Position numbers and translations under genes: made by a program
Shown: positions 1 through 11,500 of the stretch, piece by piece
How positions within the stretch are numbered: the first letter of the stretch is position 1
How the letters are laid out: each line of letters opens with the position of its first letter
Notes under the pieces: model-generated
What the model was told of the DNA's origin: nothing
Databases searched by the model: none
What the model saw: the letters and a program-made list of their open reading frames with translations, nothing else
Source of the DNA: Setophaga petechia
Lineage: Eukaryota > Chordata > Aves > Passeriformes > Parulidae
Direction: 5' to 3'
Length of the DNA: 64,000 nucleotides
Assembly: GCA_024362935.1 (NCBI GenBank)
Contig: JANCRA010000028.1
Coordinates: 7,498,476-7,562,475 of the forward strand

Positions 1-1640
1 TCTGCTCCTGTCAGAGCCCAGCAAAGCCCAGACTGTGCCCCTGCAGCCCCGTCCTGCTCCCCCTGGGCTCCTCCTTCATCCCTGCTGAGCCCAGGGGAAT
101 CATTCCCAATTTCCTGGGACTAAATCAAATGTCCCAGCTGAGCCATTCCCCCCTTCCCTTTTGGGGGTGTTTGTGTGCTCCCAGCCGGCTCTGGGTGCGA
201 GATTTCTGCAATATTTGCTGGGTTATTTGGTCTGCGGCTGCCGGGTGAGCTTTGATTAAAGCAGAGCCCAGCGTGGGGCACCCTCTGCAGCCTGGATTTC
301 CAGCTGCTCCCTCCAGCAGCGCCTTTTTCCCCCTTTTCCCTCGGAGAGCAGCGTTTCCCCCAGCCCGGAGGCACCGTTTGATTGGAAAGGCTTTAAAAGG
401 GACAATCTGTGTGAGTCACAGTGAAAGCCATAAAAGAAAAACCAATAAAGCCATCTGAAAAGTGCTGTTTAATGGATCGAGGCAAACTTACTGGAAACAG
501 GAGACAGATTGTTTCATCTTGAAATCGTTGCTTCAAATCCCTCTGCATTTGGGAGCAAAGGACATTTATTCCTCATCAATAGCTGTCAGGGAAAAGAGAT
601 TTGAAAGGGATTTTGCCACCTTTGAAAGGAGTTGTGGGTTTTTCTGGGCTCCCAGCAGCTCTCTGAGCATATTTAAAAGGTTTTCAAGTGCTGGGTACTC
701 TGGAAATTCAGGACTTCCAGGGCAGAGCTTTTCAAAGAATGAAAATAATTGTCCCTGTCATGGATACAGCTATCTGCTTGCATGGCAAATATTGACTTTC
801 TTAGCAAATAAAATGCACCTGAGCTAATCCATGTACACCTCTGGAGAGAAATGCTTCTCCTCTTTCACTGTGGCTTTTCCCAGACTGAATTTTGGGATGT
901 TGAATCCCTTTGGCTGATTTTTCCCCCTGCCACTTGGCAGGCAGCAGAAATCTGGGGAATGTCCTGTGGGATTGTTCCCTTTGCTGTGACCCTGCAGCAG
1001 CACTGACATCTCTGCAGGCTGTTTGTCTGCGTCTGAGCTTCTGTTTGTGGAGAAGAAATGTGTTTGCAGTTGGATTTAGCATTTGCGTATCACTGTGTTA
1101 ACCTCAGCAAGTCCAGCTCAGCGTGTTTGTCTGCTGGTGAGGAGCTGAACCCGGTTTCCACAGGAGCCCTGGGAATGAGGGGGTCAGGACAGACTCAGGC
1201 CACGGTGTTTGAGAGATGAGTTCATCTAGAGATGTGGATTTCCTCACAAAGCTGCACCTCCAGGGGCAGAGAGTCACCCTCGCTCCTCTCCTGGCCGCTT
1301 CACCCAGCTGTGGGTCAGAGCTGGGGTTTGTGCCAGCAGCTGGCCCAGCCTCCGGCTCCTGCTCCAGCCTGTTCCAGATGTTTTCCCAGTTGCACACGTG
1401 GTGGGCACGTGGCTGGCGCTTCGCTGTGCTGCAGAGCAGGTGTGTGACCCCAGGGGACACCTGAGCCCTCAGCGGCGCTGTCAGCACCGGAGTTTCTCTC
1501 AGTTTACGGGACAGCTGGAGCTGGGCTGCTTTGGGAGGTTCCAGCTGTACAGCCAAGCCCGGGGGCAGAATTCGGGCAGGGTTTTGTCCGTGTGTGTAAC
1601 TCAGGGATAATTCTCGGTGAGCAAAGGGGGCGTGCGAGCC
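1..1640. other. Upstream flank, no gene recognised
   Basis: I see no coding exon, RNA gene or repeat family here. Open frames on both strands are short or overlap the GC-rich edge of the next island and resemble no protein I know. The stretch at 360-830 is free of obvious repeats and could hold regulatory sequence, but nothing in it identifies a site. Confidence 0.5.
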
Positions 1641-2520
1641 GGGCCAACATCTGCCTGGCACATCTGGCCAGACGCTGCCGCGCGTGCGGTCCCCGCTCCA
1701 GACGTGCGCGCGCGCGCCCCGCCCGCGGCCAGTTGTGCGCGCCAGATGTGCACTGAGGGGCGGGGTCACCGCAACGGCCACGCCTCCTATCGCTGTCAAT
1801 CACCGAGTGCGACCCAATGACGGCCCGCGACACATCGAGGCCCGCGACCAATCAGGGCGTGGTTGTGATTTCCATGGCAGCCGCAGCCGCGCGGCTGAGG
1901 GGAGGCGGCGGCGCCGCGGCCGCTCCCGGAGCCGCTCCCGTTCCTCGTCCCGCAGCCGGAGCCGCTCCCGCTCCCACCCCGCTCCCTGCCCACTGCGATG
2001 GTGCCCGAGCGGAGCCGCGGCGGCGGAGGGGCGGCCGTGCCGCTGCTGCGCGGCTCCAGCCGGGCGCGGGGGCGGCGGCAACAGCAGCAGCAGCCGCAGC
2101 GCAGGTGAGGGGCCGCGCCCGCCGCGCACCTGAGGCGAGCCCGAGGCGGCTCCGCGGCCGCCGCTCCGCTCCCCGTGCCCGCCGTGCTCCGCCCTGCCCC
2201 GCCCGCGGCCCGGCCGTGCTCGGGGCTGGGGGCCGCGGCCTGAGGCGGCCGCAGGAGCCGCTCGGTCCCCGGCGGGCCGGGCAGCCCCGGGGATGCGCGC
2301 AGGGCCGGGCCGGTGCTCGTTCCCCGCAGCCGGGGCTTTGCCAAAGTTTCCCTGCGGGCGGGAGAAGTCCCGGCAGCGGCTCCCGGTGCCTTTGTTCGGT
2401 GCCGGGGAGGGCCCGGAGTGGTCGCGGTGGGGCAGGGGGGCACCGGGGCCGCTGCTGGAGCGCTGGGTCTGTACCTGCGGCAGGTACGGAGCGGCTGGGC
2501 TGGGAAAGCCTAACGCGGGC
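1640..2520 (+). promoter_or_regulatory. TPST1: CpG-island promoter of TPST1
   Basis: This is a dense CpG block in otherwise AT-rich DNA. It contains a GC box GGGGCGGGG at 1757-1765 and two CCAAT boxes at 1814-1818 and 1848-1852. No TATA box is evident. It is the only CpG island upstream of the TPST1 coding exons, and a consensus donor (GTGAGG at 2105) lies about 250 bases downstream of the CCAAT boxes. That fits a TATA-less housekeeping promoter driving a non-coding first exon. Long open frames on both strands here are composition effects. A divergent minus-strand transcript cannot be excluded. Confidence 0.75.
1900..2104 (+). other. TPST1: Probable non-coding exon 1 of TPST1
   Basis: A GC-rich segment ends in GCAG followed by donor GTGAGG at 2105. 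TPST1 in other vertebrates starts with a non-coding exon spliced to the exon holding the ATG, and the ATG exon here has a good acceptor ending at 7593. The 5' boundary is a guess because no transcription start can be read from sequence. Confidence 0.5.
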
Positions 2521-5500
2521 TCCGGGGACACCTTCCCTTCCCTAGGGCAGCTTGTTCCAGTCGGTTTGATCGTTTCACTGTTTGATCGTTTCACAGTTGG
2601 ATCGTTTATAGCAGGAGTTGAAGCTGTCGCTTAGCTGGAAGTGGGTTTGCTGCCGCCGCTGCGATTTCCGTTTGTTTCTGTGAGTGTGCCCTGTGAATTT
2701 CTGTGGATCTGGGTGGTTTTGCTGTTCCTGAGGAGTTTGAGTCTCCGCAGTGCCTCGGTGTAGAACGGAGCGCTGGAATCCCTCTGAGGAGCGCACAGAG
2801 AGCTCATCTGCTCTCACTGTGACATCTCTCCTCTCTTTTTCCCTTTTTTCTTCTTTTATGTGTAACTTTAGAGAGCTCGAAGCCTCTGTGTGTCGCCAGT
2901 GAAATTCCTTTTGTTGAATTGTTCTCCAGCAGGAACTGTGGGAATTAACAAACGCTGTTTGTTTTTGCATAACCAGGAGCATGTTGGTAACTCTTTTTTG
3001 ACCATTTTCTATGCAAATCCTGACAATTTCCTGTATATATTCTAGATGTAAGTAGAGGAGAATTGTTAAAGATATTTCCTTTCATTTGAAGCAGAACTTC
3101 TTAATTATGTGATTTTTAAAGTCTTTTTAGAGGCCTTAAATGTTGAAAAACCTAAAAGTGTTGAATTTTGAGTGCTTGGATAACAGAACTGAAATGCATA
3201 AGTATGAGCATGTGGTTTTTTTTACTCTGTATAACGTGGTTGTAATAGAAATAGTGAAATTATTGCACAGTTGTGTGTTGTATTCCCTGATAGGGAAACT
3301 TTCATTTAGGGATGCTGAAAGAGCTTAGGGCAGATGTTCCTCTGAGAAATAACTCTCCACTTTCTAAATGTGTTTTGTTTTGAGGGTGATTGTTGAGAAT
3401 TCCCAGTATCTGCTGCTTTTCCAGTATTTATTTTAAGAGAGAAAAAGTGAAAGGTGCAGGGAGAGGCTGGGAAGAAACTGATAGAGTTGCCATTTACTTT
3501 TTGAAGTTGTAACAGCATTTTCATTTCTCCTTCTCCAGCAGAGTGATGATGGATAGCAGCACTTTGGGATATGTTTCCATTCAATTTAGCCACTGTAAGA
3601 TGAATTTCCTTTGTAGTTTTGGGTGTAGTAGTCAGGCTGTGCATCAGAATCTCCTGTTTCTGCAGGGTGTGTTTTGGAGCATTGTGGCTGGGGAGGGGGT
3701 GTTGTTGTCATAGCCCCAGAGAATCAGGGATTGAGCAGCTCCCTGAAGAGGAAAAGGAATCCTGGGAGCATGGTAGGAAAACATGAGGGGAAAGACAACT
3801 TTACAGCTTTCCAGTGGTATGAACTCTTCCCCTGCTTCTCTCTTGCTCCTGCTTTCTGGCACAAAAAGCTCCTTTTTTATTGGGTTTTTGTTTTGAGGAT
3901 GCCTGTGGAGCCTCATGCCCTGTTGCCACAGAGCTGAGTGTGACCTTTCCTCCCAGAAGAGTGGAGCTCAAACTCTGGCCCTTTACATTTTTCAGAGCTT
4001 TACATTGCAACCAAGCCTTCAGAAAAGCCTAAGTTCAAGGGAATGCAAATGTGTGAAAACATTCCTGTGGTGGGGGCTGTAAGGGGAAGTTGCTCACTGT
4101 GCTTGGAACAAATCAGGAACAAAATCAGCAACAAATCCCATAAAAAAACCCCTCCCAAATCCCATAAAATCCAAGCTGTGCTCTTCCTAGAAGGAGATGT
4201 GATGGTCAGAATCAGAGCCAGGAGTTCAGGCCATGCAAGCAGAGGACAAGTTAATCACTGAGAAATGCTATATATATAAATATATATAAATATATCTGGA
4301 GCTGTGTTTTATTTTGGGATGCATGATGCCACTGGCACTGCCCTCTCAGCTTAGCCCTGGAAAAGCTCTGCTTGAGCAGGAGCAGGGAGCTGCTCCCTGT
4401 CCAGCCTCCACAGGGAAAAGCTGAGCTCTGGAACTGCAGAGGATTCCTCCTTACAGCTGGGAATGGAGCAGCTTTTATCCTCTGCAGGGAATGTTTGAAA
4501 CACCCACAACCCCCAAACTAGCACGAAATACAAATGGATGGCTTGCCTCTTGACTAAGCTCAAAATTTTCAACATTTTTTGGATGAACTTGAGGAAAAAG
4601 GTCTTGACCTGCTGCGTGGAGGGGAGGGCAGGGGGGTGAATTGTGAGCAGGAGAAGGAAACAAAGCAGAGCAGTCAGATCTGCTGTGCTTACATCATCTG
4701 AGGCTGACTCATGGGCCTGACTTTTCTGGGCACAAAATTCACTTACACACAATTCTGCTTGGCTGCACTGTCTTGTGATGAAACTTGTAGATCCTAATTC
4801 TTTTATTTTTTGAGTTCCACACAGATTTTTGTGGGAATTCTTTTTTATCCTGGCACTTGAAACTTGCTGCCACAGGCCTCTGTGCCGTTGTGATTTTCTA
4901 CAACTTCCTCAGCTCCTGTTTTGTGTGAGGGGCTGTGTTTGTTTGGGTGATTGTGGGGTTTGTTTTGGGATTTTTTTTGAATAAAAGCTGTCTGTGCTTG
5001 TAAGGTGAGTGGCACTTTGCCCTTCTCTGATAAAAACCCCACAACATTTCAAAGCTCAGAGGGCTCTGCTGATTGCCCTGCTGTGATTTTGAAACGCTGT
5101 CAGTTTAATTCCTGTTAACAGCAGAGCAATAATAACTTTTATAACCCTTCAGGCTGACAGATGCTCTCCAGAGCCCTTACTCATGGGGAGGAGGGAAGGT
5201 GGGGTTTGTTTGCACAAGGGCAGCAACTTTCATATGTCATCCTCATCCCAAAGAGCCTTCCCTGGAACTTCAGGCACACAGGGAAATTTGCTGGAGAATA
5301 ATTGAATTTTATGAGAGGAGCTGCTCCTGACTGCTCCTCTCTGGCTTTCCTGACACAGCCCTGGTTTTTATGGCAGGTAAAAAACCAGGACAGAAGGTTG
5401 CAGGACACTTAAATCCTGATTCTTTATGGTCTTGCAGCCTTTGGCAGCTTTGAACTTCCCAGAGTTTGAGCTGCATGGGATGAAGGTGTTTGTGGTGATT

Positions 5501-7250
5501 GGTGTGGGGTTTTGGCACATGCCTGGGATTTTGGTGGTGTAGGGGAGTCAGTACAGAAATTTAGGAAACCTCCTCACAGTCTGGAATTCACAGCTGGAAT
5601 TGTGCCCACTGGGAGCCACCACTTGCTTAAAATGAAATTAAAGATTTCAGCCTTCAATCACCAGCTTTCCTCCAGTACTGAGAGTTCTTCAGCTTTGCTG
5701 TTTAAGCTGGGTTTATTTTATTTTGGTTGATCAGATATTCTAATTTAAATCTTAAATCTCCAATAATCACCTACCTAACTTCTGCATTTTGGTTGGTGTC
5801 TCTTCAAGGAGCAGGTTTTAGTTTGGAAGATGAAGGTTTCTGTGGAGGATTTTTTTTCCTTCCTGAGGAAATTAGTTTTGTGGCATTTACTCAAACTGAG
5901 TAATGGTAGGGATTGGAGGAAGTGTAAATATTTGTAGGGTTTGTGTGCTGTGTGCTGAAATGATGTTTCTCCTGTGTTAACTCTTCTCTCCAGTGGGTTG
6001 TATCTAAGCAATTTTAAAAGATTCTGTATTATTTTTTAGTTTTAAGCAGAACAATTTCCTCTTCTCTAATTTCAAGCTAGGTCTGCATGCTGAATCTTTC
6101 AGAAGAGAAAATTTGTGTTTTGGTGCTATGGAAATATGAACTGCACGATTTATTTTCCTTACTTTTTGAGCACTGTTCAGGTGACCTCCACTTAAATTTC
6201 TGGGAATTTGAAGTGGGTTTTTTTTAATATTCAGATATTTAAGGTCCAGTTAAAGCAAAGAGAGGTATGTGAGTAGAATGAAAGTTGTCACAGAGGATGA
6301 ATTGTTCCTGTGAGTCCTGGCCAGAGAGTGTTGGCCACTTCACAGGAAAATAAAGAAATTAATCTTTGAGTTATATTTGAGTTTAATTTTGGTAACAGAG
6401 ACTAAAGCTCAACTTTTACTCCACTGAGTGGAGGTTTGTGACAGCTGTTGGTTGGAATAAGCTTTGCAATGCTTTGGATGCCCTGGCAGAGAAAACCCAG
6501 CAGGAATTCCCTGCTTCTCCCCACTGCTGAGTGGGAATTCTGTGCTCTGCCTGCACCTTCCCATGAAACAGCCCCAGGGCTGGAGAACCTCCTCAAATCA
6601 GCCATTTCTGAGGGAAACACTGATTTTAGGGGGAAAGGTGAAGTGGACAATGGGCAGGGAGCAGGCAGGAGGATCCTGTGCACTCAGGGATGTTCCTGCA
6701 GTGCTGGCAGGGATGGAAAGGCCTGGAGGAATCCAATCCTTTCAAATGCTGGCGCTGCCTGCGTGCTTGGAGCTCCTCCCAGTGAAAAGCATCTGTGATT
6801 CTGAGTGAGATATTTCAGCCCTCAACAGCCAGATCTCCCTTAGAATTCCAGCAGAGCACTGATTTCATTGGAATTTTGGGGAGAGGAGTCAGTTTTCAGC
6901 CCACCTGATCTGAAAACCCAAAGCAGGTGAACTGCAGAACACAGGTAAATGATTCTCTGCATTAACTCTTAGAAATGGGAAAAATAAAGATACAGGTGGA
7001 GTCATCCAGCAGCAGAATAAGGATTTGTCTGAACCAGTGTTTGATATAATCTCTGATATTCCCTATAACACATGACATGTTCTTAGTCCTTCTTGGAAAC
7101 AGAATTCAACAGAGAGATTTTGAAACCATTTTCTATCTAAAAGCTTTGCTCAACTCTTATACATTTTTAGAAATCATCTACATTTTTTTCTTCCCATCTG
7201 TAGAAATAAAAATTACTTTTGAATAATGCAGTTTTATGAAGGTGAACTGC

Positions 7251-7331
7251 AAAAGAAACGCGAAGAAGAAACGCGAAGAAGAAACGCGAAGAAGAAACGA
7301 GAAAAAGAAATGAGAAAAAGAAATGAGAAAC
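7251..7331. repeat. 13-bp purine-rich tandem repeat, about six units
   Basis: Units of the form AAACGCGAAGAAG repeat head to tail, then drift to AAATGAGAAAAAG. The plus strand is almost purely purine, with CpGs in the first units only. It lies about 260 bases upstream of the TPST1 exon 2 acceptor. Confidence 0.85.
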
Positions 7332-7414
7332 TTCTGGAATTCTGAAATTTCTTTCTGAAAAAGAAATGAGAAACCTTGCTTTTATTTTGGCTGTTTTGGT
7401 GTTTCAGGCTGAAT

Positions 7415-7545
7415 CTTATCTCATCTCTTGGAAAAGTAATTCCTTGAGTAATTCCAAGAATAATTTCTTGTCTCGTTGTCTCATCTATTGGAAAAGTAAT
7501 TCCAAGTGCAATTTCTTGTCTCATCTTTTGGGAAAGTAATTTATT
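7415..7545. repeat. Imperfect tandem repeat before TPST1 exon 2
   Basis: The phrase TCTCATCT..TTGG.AAAGTAATT occurs three times (about 7420, 7480 and 7518), with AATTTCTTGTCTC linking units. It ends about 50 bases before the exon 2 acceptor. Confidence 0.7.
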
Positions 7546-7593
7546 GTAAAAAAAAAATTCTAATTTTTTTTTTATTCTTTCTCCTCTTGGCAG

Positions 7594-7679
7594 ACCTTAA
7601 TTTATTTAGGGCTGGGATCCCCATGGCACGTGCACTAGAGGACAGTTTGGAGTGAGGAGGTGTTTTGGTCCTTCCCAAG
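7594..7679 (+). other. TPST1: TPST1 5' UTR part of exon 2
   Basis: The segment follows an acceptor with a strong pyrimidine tract (CAG at 7591-7593) and runs to the ATG at 7680. An in-frame ATG at 7665 (Met-Val-Leu-Pro-Lys) would add five residues, but the family N-terminus is MVGKLKQN, so 7680 is the better start. Confidence 0.65.
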
Positions 7680-8525
7680 ATGGTGGGGAAGCTGAAGCAG
7701 AACCTGCTGCTGGCGTGCCTGGTGATCAGCTCGGTGACCGTGTTCTACCTGGGCCAGCACGCCATGGAGTGCCACCACCGCATGGAGGAGCGCGGGCAGC
7801 CCCCGCGGGGGGGACGGCGCCAGGGCCACGGCGGGCACGGCCCCGGGTGGCGCTGCCAACAGGAGCCTGCCCTACAGCAAGGACATGCCCCTGATCTTCA
7901 TCGGGGGCGTCCCCCGCAGCGGCACCACGCTGATGCGCGCCATGCTGGACGCGCACCCCGACATCCGCTGCGGGGAGGAGACCAGGGTGATCCCGCGCAT
8001 CCTGGCCGTCAAACAGATGTGGGCCAGGTCCAGCAAGGAGAAAATCCGCCTGGACGAGGCGGGGGTGACGGACGAGGTGCTGGACTCGGCCATGCAGGCC
8101 TTCCTGCTGGAGATCATCGTCAAGCACGGCGAGCCCGCGCCCTACCTGTGCAACAAGGACCCCTTCGCTCTGAAATCCCTGACCTACCTGGCCAGGATCT
8201 TCCCCAACGCCAAATTCCTGCTGATGGTGCGGGACGGCCGCGCCTCGGTGCACTCCATGATCTCCAGGAAGGTGACCATAGCTGGCTTTGACCTGAACAG
8301 CTACAGGGACTGCCTGACCAAGTGGAACCGGGCCATCGAGACCATGTACAACCAGTGCATGGAGGTGGGCTTCCAGAGGTGCATGCTGGTGCACTACGAG
8401 CAGCTGGTGCTGCACCCCGAGAGGTGGATGAGGACTCTGCTCAAGTTCCTGCACATCCCCTGGAACCAGGCAGTGCTGCACCACGAGGACATGATTGGAA
8501 AAGCAGGGGGGGTTTCTCTGTCCAA
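7680..8525 (+). CDS. TPST1: TPST1 coding exon 1 (most of the enzyme; contains an apparent +1 frameshift)
   Basis: The exon encodes the cytosolic tail, signal anchor, stem and most of the sulfotransferase fold. From the ATG at 7680 the frame reads correctly to ERGQPPR. After the G run at 7807-7813 the homologous protein continues in the next frame, from before Met at 7885 onward. Without one G, that Met is residue 69 as in human TPST1. The sequon Asn60-Arg-Ser is kept. The second human sequon (Asn262) reads Asn-Gln-Ala here and is lost. The exon ends in TCCAA before donor GTGAGT at 8526. GC content is much higher than in the flanking introns. Confidence 0.93.
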
Positions 8526-11500
8526 GTGAGTATGAGCCTTCGTCCTTCACCTTGTGCTGTTCTGAAATAATATATAAAATATATAGTATGCTATGCTAAA
8601 ATAGTACATAAAAATATAGTATGCAAAAATATAGTATACTATACTATACTGAAATGCTATATAAAAACATAGTATTCTATACTAAAATACTATATAAAAA
8701 CATAGTATACTATACTAAAATGTATATAAAAATGTAGTATACTATACTAAAATACTATATAAAAACATAGTATACTATACTAAAATGTATATAAAAATGT
8801 AGTATACTATACTAAAATAGTATATATAAAATATGGTATACTATACTAAAATAGTATATAAAAATATAGTATACTATACTAAAATAGTACATAAAAATAT
8901 AGTATACTATACTATAGTAAAATAGTGTATAAAAAATATAGTATACTACAGTAAAATAGTATATAAAAAATATAGTATACTACAGTGAAATAGTATATAA
9001 AAATATAGAATACTATACTAAAATAGTATATAAAAATATAGTATACTATACTAAAATAGTATATATAAAATATGGTATCCTATACTAAAATAGCTTGTAA
9101 AAATATACTATACTATACTAAAATAGCATAGAAAAATATAGTATACTATACTATAGTAAAATGGTACATAAAAAATATAGTATGCAAAAAATATAGTATA
9201 CTATACTATACTGAAATACTATATAAAAACATAGTATACTATACTGCAATACTATATAAAAACATAGTATACTATACTAAAATGTATATAAAAATGTAGT
9301 ATACTATACTAAAATAGTATATATAAAATATGGTATACTATACTAAAATAGCATATAAAAATATTCTATACTATACTAAAATAGTACATAAAAATATAGT
9401 ATACTATACTATACTGCAATACTATATAAAAACATAATATACTACACTAAAATAGTATATAAAAATATAGTATACCATACTAAAATAGTATATATAAATA
9501 TGGTATACTATACTAAAATAGCATAGAAAAATATACTATACTATAGTAAAATAGTACATAAAAATATAGTACGCTATACTATAGTAAAATAGTATATGAA
9601 AAATATAGTATACTATAGTGAAATAGTATATGAAAAATATAGTATACTATAATGAAATAGTATATAAAAATATAGAATACTATACTAAAATAGTATATAA
9701 AAATATAGTATACTATACTAAAATAGTATATAAATAATATAGTATACTATACTAAAATAGTGCATAAAAATATAGTATAGTATAATAAAATAGTGCATTA
9801 AAATATAGTATACTATACTAAAATAGTATATAAAAGTATAAAACAGTATATAAAATATAGCTAAAACAGTCTATAAAATATATCTACAAAATAATATATT
9901 TTGTATATAAAAATCACAGCTTGGTTTCACTTTCTCCCTTGTGCAGCTGATTTCTGGTGCATCTTTAATGCCAACGAGCAGTTTGCAATCTCAGATTGGT
10001 CACTGTGTAATATGAACAAAGTTTTACCAGTCCAGGCCAAGTTGAATTTGAATATCTGATAGCAGCTTTGCTCTTCTCTGTGGCCCTAAATCAACCTGAA
10101 CTGTTTTATCCAGCCTGTATAGTATGCAAAAAATATACTATACTATACTGAAATACTATATAAAAACATAGTATAGTATTGTATATTTTTATATACTATT
10201 TCATTATAGTACACTATATCCACATCCCCACTGAGCTCAGCAGCAGTGTTATTGTCAGTGCAGGAATGGCCTTGGAGCTGGGTTTGCCAGGAACATCCTC
10301 CTCCAGGAAACTGCAGGAACTGCTCCAGGAGAGTAGAAAGCAGAGCTGGCAGCTTTTCTCCTGGCTTGTGCTCCCAAAATGACAAAACATTTTGGTGAAA
10401 AGTAACCTTGTTGTAAGCAGATCTTTCACTGTTCTCTTGGGCCATCTGTGCACCTGATTCAGCTGCTTTCAAATCCAAAATTCAGCTCTGCTGAGGAAAA
10501 CTGGATGGGGGTTGTTAAGAGATAATCTGATTTATTCTCTGGTTAAACTACTCTGGTTTCTTTGCCATTGTTCACAGCTGAAATGCAGAAGCTGTTTCAT
10601 CTTTACACTGAGAGAGAAACAGGTCACATTTTGACACTCCTCCTATTTTTGAATCCACCAGATTAATTTTTAAAATCCTGAATAAGAAGCCCTGTTCCAG
10701 CAGCAAGGGCTGCCCAGTTAAATTACTCAGCTCCTGCATTTGGAATATTCAGCACTGGCCAAGTGCTTCTGAGTGAGAGGCACCTTGCACTGCAAGCACA
10801 CTCTGTTACAGAGCAATTCTATTTAAACTCCAGCTTTGAGAAATAAAAATGGGGAGATTTCCTTCATTTAATGCCTAAGAAACTGTTACAGCAGCACACT
10901 GTTACAGAGCAATTCCAGCTATTTAAACTCCAGTTTTGAGAAATAAAAATGGGGAGATTTCCTTCATTTAATGCCTAAGAAACTGTTACAGCAGCACACA
11001 CTGTTACAGAGCAATTCCAGCTATTTAAACTCCAGTTTTGAGGAATAAAAATGGGGAGATTTCCTTCATTTAATACCTAAGAACACATCTGTGGATTTTC
11101 TAATATATTGTAAAGGCATTTGATTTAAAACAAATATAAAATTATCATCAGTGATTACAAAGAGAACTTTAAACTCAGGTAACATTGGATATTTGCAGTG
11201 TGGAGGTTTCACATCACCATTGCCCCTGCAGAAAAGCCTCCCCTGTTCCTGGGTTATCAGGGAGGGATCTCCTCCCTTTTTTTGGCTCTGCTGTTCAGAT
11301 GGAAAATGTGGAAATGTCAGCCTGGAGCAGGGCTGTGATCCCTGCCTGGAGCCTGATCCACATGGCAACTTCTCCCTCATTCCTGGGCTTTGTTGCTGCT
11401 TCAGCAACACCTGAGTGGAGATAACTTATTTTTATTTTGGTGGTTGCCAAGCTTTAAGTAAAAAATAACTGTATAATCCCATTTCTAGTAAAATATTATT

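Larger units (their letters stand above)
2105..7593 (+). other. TPST1: TPST1 intron 1
   Basis: This 5.5-kb intron runs from donor GTGAGG at 2105 to an acceptor with a long pyrimidine tract ending in CAG at 7591-7593. Apart from two short tandem repeats just before its 3' end (listed separately) I see no exon, RNA gene or transposon in it. Short open frames throughout look random. Confidence 0.5.

Noticed and set aside
1796..2594. Long minus-strand open frames of 215 and 264 codons over the first CpG island
   Set aside because: Arg/Pro/Gly/Ala-rich products overlap in several frames of the same GC-rich DNA, with no known domain. They are explained by composition.
7726..8550. 274-codon minus-strand open frame
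   Set aside because: It is the antisense of TPST1 coding exon 1, whose plus-strand product is clearly conserved.
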